64,000 nucleotides of DNA from CALZJC01 sp963781065 (GTDB taxonomy: Bacteria; Acidobacteriota; Thermoanaerobaculia; Multivoradales; JAHEKO01): positions 1 through 64,000 of the forward strand of contig CAWAET010000007.1 in NCBI GenBank assembly GCA_963781065.1. Direction: 5' to 3'. Each line of letters begins with the position of its first letter. The first letter of the stretch is position 1. The notes under the pieces are model-generated. The model ran no database searches. It saw only the letters and a program-made list of their open reading frames with translations, and had not been told where the DNA came from. This document shows positions 16,728 through 23,928 of this stretch, piece after piece. The translations under genes were made by a program, and so were the position numbers.

Positions 16728-18227
16728 ATGGCCACCACCGCCGAGAACCTGCGCTTCATCCTCGGTCTCAAGCTGCGCGGCCGGCGGCAGGAGGCCGGCC
16801 TGTCGCTCAAACAGCTCGCCGGGCGGACCGGCATGTCGATCTCGTATCTGAGCGAGATCGAGACCGGCCGCAAGTACCCCAAGCCGGACAAGCTGCTGAA
16901 GCTGGCCGACACCCTGGGCCTGCCGTTCGACGAACTGGTCTCGATGCGGGTGAGCGATGAGCTCCTGCCGCTCAAGGAGGCGCTCAGCTCGGGCCTGCTC
17001 CAGGAGTTCCCCTTCGAGCTCTTCGGCGTCGAGCCGGAGGGGCTGTTCGGCCTGCTGGCCGACGACCCGGGCAAGGTCGGGGCGCTGATCCGCGCCTTTC
17101 TCGAGATCGGCCGCGCCTACGACGTCCAGGTCGAGCAGTTCCTGCTGGCGGCGCTGCGGTCGTATCAGCAGATGCACTCCAACTACTTCGCCGACCTGGA
17201 AGCCGAGGCGGCGGCCTTTCGCCGCGCCCGCGGCTGGCCGGACTCCGGCCCCCTGGCGCCGGCGCTGCTGGCCGCGACGCTGGCCGAGACCTGGGGTTAC
17301 GACATCGAGCAGCGGACCCTCGGCGAGCACGACCGGCTGGGCGAGCTGCGCTCGGTCTTCGTCGACGGGGCGCCGCCGCGCCTGCTGGTCAACGGCCGGC
17401 TCCTGGCGCGGCAAAAGGCCTTCGTCCTGGCGCGTGAGATCGGCTACCGGCACCTCGATCTGGGCGAGCGCGCGGTGACCTCGTCGTGGCTCGAGGCCGA
17501 CTCCTTCGAGCAGCTGCTCAACAACTTCCGGGCCTCCTATTTCGCCGGCGCGCTGCTGATCGAGGCGGAGAGCCTCACCAGGGACCTGGAGCGGGTGTTC
17601 GCCGGGCCGCGCTGGCAGCCACGCGCCCTGCGCGGCCTGCTGCGCCGCCATGGGGCGACTCCCGAGATGCTCTTCTACCGGCTGACCGAGCTCGTGCCGC
17701 AGCGCTTCGGCCTGCGCGAGATGTTCTTTCTCCGCCTGACCCGAGGCGCCGACAGCAAGGCGGTGCGGCTGACCAAGGTGTTCAACATGTCTCGCGTGCC
17801 TGTGCCGCACGGCATCAGCCTGGGCGAGCACTACTGCCGGCGCTGGCCGGCCTTCGGCCTGCTGGCCGAGCTGGCCGGGGCCGGCGGCGAGCCCAAGAAG
17901 CCGCTGATCAGCGTCCAGCGCTCGACCTTCCTGGATCAGCAGGCGGAGTTCTTCGTCCTCTCGGTGGCGCGGCCGCTGGTGCTCTCGCCCGGCAGCCACT
18001 CCTGCGTCTCGCTGGGCTTTCTGCTCGACGCCGACTTCAAGCGCCGGGTCCGGTTCTGGGACGACCCGGCGATCCCGAGAGTCGACGTCAACCTCACCTG
18101 CGAGCGCTGCCACCTGGCCGCCGCCGAGTGCGCCGAGCGGGTGGCCGAGCCGGTGCTCTCGCGCCGCCGCGCCGAGCGGCTGCGCAAGCGGGAGTCGCTG
18201 GCCGAGCTGCTGGCGTCGTTCAGCTGA
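16728..18227 (+). CDS. RamB/ScfR-type transcriptional regulator
   Basis: A 499-residue regulator with an XRE helix-turn-helix at residues about 8-66 (GLSLKQLAGRTGMSISYLSEIE). A central IrrE/M78-like and DUF2083-type region follows, with LLNNFRASYFAGALLI, RHGATPEMLFYRL and FNMSRVPVPHG. A C-terminal cysteine cluster C458-x2-C461-x6-C468 (TCERCHLAAAEC) ends the sensor part. This is the architecture of RamB and other short-chain fatty acyl regulators, which control acetate, glyoxylate and methylcitrate genes. Its divergent position 151 bp from aceB, with palindromic sites between, strongly suggests it controls aceBAK and itself. The effector and the sign of control cannot be read from sequence. 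The M78-type zinc HExxH motif is absent, as usual in this subfamily. Confidence 0.88.
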   Translation: MATTAENLRFILGLKLRGRRQEAGLSLKQLAGRTGMSISYLSEIETGRKYPKPDKLLKLADTLGLPFDELVSMRVSDELLPLKEALSSGLLQEFPFELFGVEPEGLFGLLADDPGKVGALIRAFLEIGRAYDVQVEQFLLAALRSYQQMHSNYFADLEAEAAAFRRARGWPDSGPLAPALLAATLAETWGYDIEQRTLGEHDRLGELRSVFVDGAPPRLLVNGRLLARQKAFVLAREIGYRHLDLGERAVTSSWLEADSFEQLLNNFRASYFAGALLIEAESLTRDLERVFAGPRWQPRALRGLLRRHGATPEMLFYRLTELVPQRFGLREMFFLRLTRGADSKAVRLTKVFNMSRVPVPHGISLGEHYCRRWPAFGLLAELAGAGGEPKKPLISVQRSTFLDQQAEFFVLSVARPLVLSPGSHSCVSLGFLLDADFKRRVRFWDDPAIPRVDVNLTCERCHLAAAECAERVAEPVLSRRRAERLRKRESLAELLASFS

Positions 18228-18294
18228 GCGCGCCGGGCCGCGTCACGAAGGGGGCCACGCAGTCCGGAGGCTGGCCGCGGTGCCCGCGTTCGTG

Positions 18295-18328
18295 TACAAT
18301 CACGGGCTCGCGCCGCCCTCTGGCGGCG
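18295..18328 (+). promoter_or_regulatory. Probable rpmI -10 box and leader hairpin
   Basis: TACAAT (18295-18300) is a good -10, with only a weak -35 upstream (tggccg near 18272). The transcript leader contains a perfect 7-bp hairpin, cgccgcc (18311-18317) with ggcggcg (18322-18328). Autogenous L20 control often acts on such rpmI leaders, but this hairpin is too simple to assign. Confidence 0.4.
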
Positions 18329-18346
18329 TCTCAGGAGACACACGTC

Positions 18347-18541
18347 ATGCCCAAGCAGAAGAGCCATCGCGGCGCCTCCAAGCGATTCAAGGTCACCGGG
18401 GGGGGCAAGGTCATCCGGCGCAACTCGATGGCCAACCACATCCTGACCAAGAAGACCACCAAGCGGAAGCGCCGTCTGCGCAAGGCCTCCGAGGTGACGG
18501 GCAAGGTCGCCCGAAAGATCAGGCAGATCATCAGTCACTGA
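18347..18541 (+). CDS. rpmI: 50S ribosomal protein L35
   Basis: A 64-residue very basic ribosomal protein. It begins MPKQKSHRGASKRFKVTGGGKV and contains the family hallmark HILTKKTTKRKRRLRK. Length is normal. It has an aggaga Shine-Dalgarno-like stretch before the ATG and is followed at about 100 bp by rplT. infC, usually directly upstream, is not present here or elsewhere in the window. Confidence 0.98.
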   Translation: MPKQKSHRGASKRFKVTGGGKVIRRNSMANHILTKKTTKRKRRLRKASEVTGKVARKIRQIISH

Positions 18542-18646
18542 ACATCCCCGCGGCCGCCGGTGGAACGGACCTGTCCACCGGGGTCGCCACCCGGAGATCT
18601 ATCCGGGTCCTTCCGCTCCCCCCAGGGAGCTCAAACGAGGTTCACG

Positions 18647-19312
18647 ATGCGAGTCAAGAGAGGCACCAAGCGCGCCAGCCGGCGCAAGAAGATTCTCAAG
18701 CAGGCCAAGGGGTTCTACGGTGGGAAGTCGCGCAACTTCCGCATCGCCAAAGAGGCGGTCGAGAAGTCGATGCTGTACGCCTACCGCGACCGGCGGAACC
18801 GCAAGCGCGACTTCCGGCGGCTGTGGATCGTGCGCATCAACGCCGGGGCGCGGCTCAACGGCGTGTCGTACAACCGGTTCATGCACGGGCTGCAGAAGGC
18901 CGGCTGCGAGCTGAACCGCAAGATGCTGGCCGATCTGGCGGTACGCGATCCGGAGGGGTTTGCCGAGCTGGCCAAGATCGCCCAGGCGGCTCTCGGTGGG
19001 GCCGTGACCGCACCGATGACCGCCACCCCCGAGCCGGTCGTGGCGGAGGCGCCCAAACCGGCCAAGAAGCCCAAGGCTGCCGAGAAGCCCAAACCGGCCA
19101 AGAAGCCCAAGGCTGCCGAGAAGCCCAAGGCGGCCGAGAAGCCGGCGGTCGAGCCGGAGGCCGCAGCGGGGGAACCCGAGCCGGAGGCCGCGGCAGGCGA
19201 CGCCCAGCCGGAGGCTGCTGCAGCGGCGCCCGAGCCGGCCGCGTCGGAGCCGGCGGAGGCGGTTGCCGAGCCGGTCGAGAAGACGGCCCCCGAGAAGGCC
19301 GACTCGGACTAG
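18647..19312 (+). CDS. rplT: 50S ribosomal protein L20 with long C-terminal extension
   Basis: Residues 1-118 are a normal L20 (MRVKRGTKRASRRKKILKQA, with FYGGKSRNFRIAKEAVEKS, then LWIVRINAGARLNGVSYNRF and LNRKMLADLA). L20 binds 23S rRNA early in large-subunit assembly. Usual length is about 117-120 residues; this one is 221. The extra roughly 100 residues are low-complexity Ala/Pro/Lys/Glu. They begin with a repeated KPAKKPKAAEKP unit (a 36-bp DNA repeat, two copies plus a half) and shift to an acidic Glu/Pro/Ala tail ending EKADSD. No frameshift or extra gene explains the tail; it is one open frame. The basic-then-acidic layout suggests a disordered tail exposed on the ribosome. Confidence 0.95.
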   Translation: MRVKRGTKRASRRKKILKQAKGFYGGKSRNFRIAKEAVEKSMLYAYRDRRNRKRDFRRLWIVRINAGARLNGVSYNRFMHGLQKAGCELNRKMLADLAVRDPEGFAELAKIAQAALGGAVTAPMTATPEPVVAEAPKPAKKPKAAEKPKPAKKPKAAEKPKAAEKPAVEPEAAAGEPEPEAAAGDAQPEAAAAAPEPAASEPAEAVAEPVEKTAPEKADSD

Positions 19313-19383
19313 CCAGCCGCCGCGGTTCGACTCGCGTGCCGGGGACAACCCGGGAATGGACACCCCGGGAATAGAGTGCTGAG

Positions 19384-20409
19384 ATGCTCGACCAGCTGAA
19401 GCGCGCGGAAGCGGAGGCTCTGTCGGAGCTGGCGGCGGTGGCCGGCGAGGCCGACCTCGACGCCTGGCGGGTCCGCCATCTCGGCAAGAAGAGCTCGATC
19501 AAGAGCCTGCTGGCCGGGCTCGGCGCGCTGCCCGCCGACCAGCGGCCGGCGGCCGGCCGCGAGGCCAATCTGGCGCAGCGGCGGCTCGTCGAAGCCTTCG
19601 GCGAGCGCCAGGCGGAGCTCGAGCGCGAGGCGCTCGCCTCGAGCCTGGACGCCGAGGCGCTCGACGTGACCCTGCCCGGGCGCCCGCCGCGTCGCGGCCG
19701 GCTGCACGTCTCGACCCTCATCCTGCGCCGGATCGCCGCGGTCTGGGCGGAGATGGGCTTCCAGGTCTACCGCTCGCGCGACGTCGAGACCGACGATCTC
19801 AACTTCCAGCTGCTCAACTTCCCGCCCTTCCATCCGGCGCGGGAGATGCAGGACACCTTCTTCACCACCGAGCCCGACGTCATCCTGCGCACCCACACCT
19901 CGCCGGGTCAGATCCACGTCATGCGCGAGCGCTGCCCGGAGCCGATCCGGGTGATCCTGCCGGGCATGTGCTACCGCTACGAGCAGATCACCGCCCGCAG
20001 CGAGATTCAGTTCAACCAGGTCGAGGGGCTGGCGGTGGGGCCGGGTATTCGGATGTCCGACCTCAAGGGCACGCTGAGCGACTTTGCCCGCCGGATGTTC
20101 GGTCCCGAGACCCGCACCCGCTTCCGCTGCTCGCACTTCCCGTTCACCGAGCCCAGCGCCGAGATGGACATCGAGTGCTTCCTGTGCGGCGGCGCCGGTT
20201 GCCGGGTCTGCAAGCGCGCCGGCTGGCTCGAGATCCTGGGCTGCGGCATGGTCCACCCGGTGGTGCTCGAGAACGGCGGCTACGATCCGCGCCGCTACTC
20301 GGGGTTCGCCTTCGGCATGGGGCCCGAGCGGATCGCCATGCTGCGCCACGAGATCCAGGACATCCGGCTGTTCTGGGGCAACGACTTGAGATTCCTGGAG
20401 CAGTTTTGA
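19384..20409 (+). CDS. pheS: Phenylalanine--tRNA ligase alpha subunit
   Basis: Catalytic alpha subunit of the alpha2-beta2 synthetase. The 341-residue length is standard. It has an N-terminal coiled-coil arm (residues 1-85, contacts tRNA-Phe). The class II core follows, with GRLHVSTLILRRIAAVWAEMGF, NFPPFHPAREMQDTFF, LRTHTSPGQIHVM, RYEQITARSEIQFNQVEGL (motif 2), and GFAFGMGPERIAMLRH (motif 3). A cysteine-rich insert FLCGGAGCRVCKRAGWLEI is as in many bacterial PheS proteins. It is followed 61 bp later by pheT. Confidence 0.98.
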   Translation: MLDQLKRAEAEALSELAAVAGEADLDAWRVRHLGKKSSIKSLLAGLGALPADQRPAAGREANLAQRRLVEAFGERQAELEREALASSLDAEALDVTLPGRPPRRGRLHVSTLILRRIAAVWAEMGFQVYRSRDVETDDLNFQLLNFPPFHPAREMQDTFFTTEPDVILRTHTSPGQIHVMRERCPEPIRVILPGMCYRYEQITARSEIQFNQVEGLAVGPGIRMSDLKGTLSDFARRMFGPETRTRFRCSHFPFTEPSAEMDIECFLCGGAGCRVCKRAGWLEILGCGMVHPVVLENGGYDPRRYSGFAFGMGPERIAMLRHEIQDIRLFWGNDLRFLEQF

Positions 20410-20470
20410 CGGAGTTCCAGGCCGAGACACTCCGTGCTGCGGTCACTGAGGTAGCTCAGGGCGCTGGACG

Positions 20471-23017
20471 ATGAGGGTCCCGATCAGCTGGGTGCGGGAG
20501 TTCGTCGACGTCGAGCTGGCGCCGGCCGAACTGGCGCGCCGGCTGACCTTCGCCGGGCTCGAGGTCGAGGCGATCGAGTTCGTCGGGCTGCCGCTGCCCG
20601 AGGGCGAGGCGCGGCCCGAGTGCAAGGTGACCGGCTTCGCCTGGGATCCCGAGCTGGTGGTGGTGGGCGACCTGTTGGAGGTCGAGGCCCATCCCAACGC
20701 CGACAAGTTGGTGCTGGCGAAGGTCGATCACGGCGCCGGGGTGGAGACGACGGTCACCGGCGCACCCAATCTGGCGGCCTTCAAGGGCCGCGGCCCCTTG
20801 GCGACGCCGCTCAAAGTGGTGGTGGCGCGGGAGGGCGCGACGCTGCTCGACCCGGGCCAGAAGGCGCCAACGCCGCGGCGCCTGAAGCGCGCCAAGATCC
20901 GCGGTGTCGAGTCGCGCGCGATGATCTGCTCCGAAAAGGAGCTGGGTCTCTCGGACCGGCACGAGGGAGTGGTGGTGCTCGATGCCGACGCCCCGGCCGC
21001 CGGCACTCCGCTGGCGGACTGCGCCGGCGACTACGTGCTGGACATCGACATCACGCCCAACATGGTGCGCAACGCCAGCATCCTCGGAGTGGCGCGCGAG
21101 ATCGCGGCGCTGACCGGCGCCGCCCTGCGGACGCCGGCGAGCGAGGCCGAGGCCGGCGGCCCGCCGCTGGCCGGCCGGCTCGAGATCGAGATCCGCGAGC
21201 CGCAGCTCAACCCGCGCTTCACCGCCACCCTGCTCGAGGGCGCCGCGGTCGCCCCGTCGCCCTGGTGGCTGCAGCAGCGGCTGCTGCTCGCCGGGCAGCG
21301 GCCGATCAGCAACATCGTCGACGTCACCAACTACGTGATGCTCGAGATCGGCCAGCCGCTGCACGCCTTCGACTTCGACGTGCTCGCAGAGCGCGCTGCC
21401 CGCTCCGGCGCCGAGGTGCCGAAGATCATCACCCGCCGGCCCGATCCCGGCGAGAAGCTGACCACGCTCGACGAGGTCGAGCGCGAGCTCGATGAGTTCA
21501 CCGTCCTGGTGACCGACACCGCCGGCGCCCTGTCGCTCGGCGGCATCATGGGCGGGCGGGAGTCCGAGGTCTCGGCGACGACCACCAACGTGCTGCTCGA
21601 GGCGGCCGCCTGGGATCTGTACAACATTCGTCGGACGACCCTCTCGCAACAGCTCTCCTCCGAGGCGGGCTACCGCTTCAGCCGCGGCGTCCACCCGGCC
21701 GTGGCGTCGCGCGCCAACGCGCGGGCGATCGAGCTGATGCGTCGCCTCGCCGGCGGCACGGTCGCCCGAGGCATGCTCGACGTCCGCCCGCTGCCGTTCC
21801 CGGAGACGGTGGTGGAGTTGCCGCTGGCCGAGATCGAGCGGGCGCTGGGGGTCGAGATCGCCGTCGCCGAGGCGACCCGCATCCTCGAGGCGCTCGATTT
21901 CGGCGTCGAGCGCGCCGGCGAGACGCTGCGGGTGACCGCGCCGGACCACCGCCTGGACATCGGCGAAGGGGTCGTCGGCGTGGCCGATCTGGTCGAGGAG
22001 ATCGCCCGCGTCTGGGGGTACGAGCGGATCCCCGAGACCCAGATCAGCGACACCATCCCGCCGCAGCGGGCCAACCCCGAGGTCGAGGGCGAGGAGCGGG
22101 CGCGCGACCTGCTGGCGCGGCTCGGGCTGCAGGAGGTCGTCACCTACCGGCTGACCACGCCCGAGCGCGAGGCGCGGGCGCGCCGGCCCGGCGAAGGGGC
22201 CGACGAGCGCCCCTGGGTCGAGCTGCGCAACCCGATCAGCGCCGACCGCCGGGTGATGCGGCATGAGCTCGTGCCGGCCGTGCTCGAGGTTGCCGCCGCC
22301 AACGCTCGCCAGCGCGACTCACTGGCGCTGTTCGAGATCGGCCCGGTGTTCCTGCCCGAGCCGGGCGAGGCCCTGCCGCGCGAGCCACGCCGGCTGGCGA
22401 TCGTGCTGGCCGGGGCGCGGCAGCCGGCTGGTTGGGATCGCCAGCAGCCGTCGTCGTTCGACCTGTTCGATCTCAAAGGGGTGATCGAGGCCTTCGCCGC
22501 CGACCTCCAGCTGCCTCCCCTGACCTTCGCGCCCGGCGCCCATCCGGGCTTGCGTCCCGGCCGGTCGGCAGGGGTCGAGCTGGCTGGCCGGGCGGTCGGC
22601 GCTCTGGGCGAGCTGGATCCGGCGGTGCGCGCCGCCTACGAGCTGCCCTTCGCCGCTGTCCTGGCGGCCGAGCTCGACGTCGAGCGGCTGCTCGAGGCGA
22701 TTCCGCCGCGCTTCGCCGCGGTCGCGGTCTCCGCCTTCCCACCGGTGGTGGAGGATCTGGCCTTCGACGTCGACGAGGGGGTCGCCGCGGCGGCGGTGGC
22801 CGAGGCCATCGCCGGCGCTGGCGGTGAGCTGCTGGCGCGGGTCGAGCTGTTCGACCTGTTCCGCGGCGAGCAGCTGGGGGCGGGGCGCAAGAGCCTCGCC
22901 TACCGGCTGACCTACCAGGCTGGGGACCGCACGCTGACCGACGGCGAGGCCGCCGAGGTCCGGCGGGCGGTCGTGGCGGCGGTCGAACGGGCGACCGGCG
23001 GCCGTTTGCGCGAGTAG
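20471..23017 (+). CDS. pheT: Phenylalanine--tRNA ligase beta subunit
   Basis: Beta subunit, which recognises and edits tRNA-Phe. At 848 residues it is slightly longer than the usual 790-810. Domains in order: N-terminal B1; EMAPII-like tRNA-binding domain (about 50-165, VGDLLEVEAHPNADKLVLAKV); B3/B4 editing domain (SNIVDVTNYVMLEIGQPLHAFD, GGIMGG); B5 (about 415-485); catalytic-like core (RVWGYERIPET, VTYRLTTPE, NPISADRRVMRHELVP); and a C-terminal ferredoxin-fold anticodon domain (VVEDLAFDVDEGV, SLAYRLTYQAGDRTLTD). The ATG at 20471 gives the expected MRVPISWVREFVD start. It ends 10 bp before a small coiled-coil gene. Confidence 0.98.
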   Translation: MRVPISWVREFVDVELAPAELARRLTFAGLEVEAIEFVGLPLPEGEARPECKVTGFAWDPELVVVGDLLEVEAHPNADKLVLAKVDHGAGVETTVTGAPNLAAFKGRGPLATPLKVVVAREGATLLDPGQKAPTPRRLKRAKIRGVESRAMICSEKELGLSDRHEGVVVLDADAPAAGTPLADCAGDYVLDIDITPNMVRNASILGVAREIAALTGAALRTPASEAEAGGPPLAGRLEIEIREPQLNPRFTATLLEGAAVAPSPWWLQQRLLLAGQRPISNIVDVTNYVMLEIGQPLHAFDFDVLAERAARSGAEVPKIITRRPDPGEKLTTLDEVERELDEFTVLVTDTAGALSLGGIMGGRESEVSATTTNVLLEAAAWDLYNIRRTTLSQQLSSEAGYRFSRGVHPAVASRANARAIELMRRLAGGTVARGMLDVRPLPFPETVVELPLAEIERALGVEIAVAEATRILEALDFGVERAGETLRVTAPDHRLDIGEGVVGVADLVEEIARVWGYERIPETQISDTIPPQRANPEVEGEERARDLLARLGLQEVVTYRLTTPEREARARRPGEGADERPWVELRNPISADRRVMRHELVPAVLEVAAANARQRDSLALFEIGPVFLPEPGEALPREPRRLAIVLAGARQPAGWDRQQPSSFDLFDLKGVIEAFAADLQLPPLTFAPGAHPGLRPGRSAGVELAGRAVGALGELDPAVRAAYELPFAAVLAAELDVERLLEAIPPRFAAVAVSAFPPVVEDLAFDVDEGVAAAAVAEAIAGAGGELLARVELFDLFRGEQLGAGRKSLAYRLTYQAGDRTLTDGEAAEVRRAVVAAVERATGGRLRE

Positions 23018-23027
23018 AATGGCTCCC

Positions 23028-23243
23028 ATGGACGAACTGCTCAAGGATCTCGAGCAGCGGGTCGAGACGGCGGTCAAGACCATCGAGAAGCTCAAGCGGG
23101 AGAACAGCTCGCTCCGGGCCAAGGCTCAGCGGCTCGGTAGCGACGACCCCAAAGGCGCCGGCGCGGCGGCCTGGCGCAAGGAGCGCGAGGTTGTCCAGAA
23201 GCGGCTGACTCAGCTCGCCGTAAACCTCGAAGACCTCACCTGA
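23028..23243 (+). CDS. Small coiled-coil protein, ZapB-like
   Basis: A 71-residue soluble protein, almost entirely one coiled coil (MDELLKDLEQRVETAVKTIE, then KLKRENSSLRAKAQRL), with a second short helix WRKEREVVQKRLTQLAVNLEDL. Small coiled-coil genes of this form commonly precede zapA, and some are annotated ZapB-like; ZapB links ZapA at the Z ring to the chromosome terminus in Escherichia coli. Homology is not certain because coiled coils are poorly diagnostic. An in-frame ATG at 23019 would add MAP; I prefer 23028 because the coil begins there. Confidence 0.7.
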   Translation: MDELLKDLEQRVETAVKTIEKLKRENSSLRAKAQRLGSDDPKGAGAAAWRKEREVVQKRLTQLAVNLEDLT

Positions 23244-23338
23244 AGGCCTCGCGCAGGGGGGCGGGCCGCGTCGACCCGGCCGCGGCCCGCTGTGCTATAT
23301 TTGCGGCCGGAAATGTGGCGACGCGCGCAGGGTGACGG

Positions 23339-23626
23339 ATGACCAAGACCACGACATCGACCGACGTCGAGATCTTCGGCTCGACCTACCACGTTCGCGG
23401 CGCCAAGGATCCGGAGCACCTCCAGGAGCTGGCCGGTCTGGTCGACGGCAAGATGCGTGAGATCGCGCAGCAGGTCTCGACCGTTGACACGGGAAAGATC
23501 GCGATCCTGGCGGCGCTCAATATCGCAGACGAGCTCATGCAGTGCCGGAAGCAACAGGAAGGTGAACGGGTCGAGGTTCAAGAAAAGGTGACGCGCCTTG
23601 CCGAGCGGCTCGAGGGAGCTGTCTAG
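23339..23626 (+). CDS. zapA: Cell division protein ZapA
   Basis: A 95-residue FtsZ-associated protein that bundles FtsZ filaments. It has the family core VEIFGSTYHVRGAKDPEHLQ, then LVDGKMREIAQQ and KIAILAALNIADELMQ, with a C-terminal coiled coil. Length is typical. A Shine-Dalgarno-like agggtga precedes the ATG. A TATATT hexamer at 23296-23301 may be its own -10 box. The position after pheT and before a 6S RNA and rny matches a conserved order in many bacteria. Confidence 0.93.
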   Translation: MTKTTTSTDVEIFGSTYHVRGAKDPEHLQELAGLVDGKMREIAQQVSTVDTGKIAILAALNIADELMQCRKQQEGERVEVQEKVTRLAERLEGAV

Positions 23627-23675
23627 AGCCGCCCTTCGGGACGCGTCAGCCGTACAAGAGAAGATGGAATCAGCA

Positions 23676-23848
23676 TTCCCTGTGTGGTTCGTGATGGATC
23701 GAATGTGTGTAGAACCAACTCTAAGACTCAGGGAGTCTTTTACCCGCGTGGCCGGAGCCAGCCCCGCACGCACGGGGACGCTGAAGGCTCGTGGAGCGGA
23801 CACCCACCTGGTAATCGCCAGGTTCTAACAGTCTGATCCACACGGCTT
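23676..23848 (+). ncRNA. ssrS: Probable 6S RNA
   Basis: 6S RNA mimics an open promoter and sequesters sigma-70 RNA polymerase. Evidence is position (directly after zapA, its classic site) and fold. A closing stem pairs ctgtgtgg (about 23680) with ccacacgg (about 23837). The 5' side of the centre has a small hairpin gactc/gagtc. The 3' side has a perfect hairpin acctgg-taatcg-ccaggt, like that in the E. coli RNA. A long terminal stem has gagcc/ggctc and cccg/cggg pairs. Length is about 170 nt. No protein reads through the region. Ends are approximate; a covariance-model search would decide. Confidence 0.65.
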
Positions 23849-23928
23849 CACGGGGGGTGCTGAACTTCTCTTTTTCCCGCTAGGGAAGACCCGATTTCCG
23901 CCTGTTCCTCCGCGCTAGGAGGTTCCAG

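Noticed and set aside
18228..18346. Truncated infC upstream of rpmI
   Set aside because: Only 119 bp are available and no IF3 residues appear in any frame.
20440..20475. tRNA-like word (gaggtagctcag) before pheT
   Set aside because: No acceptor, anticodon or T arm can be formed around it.
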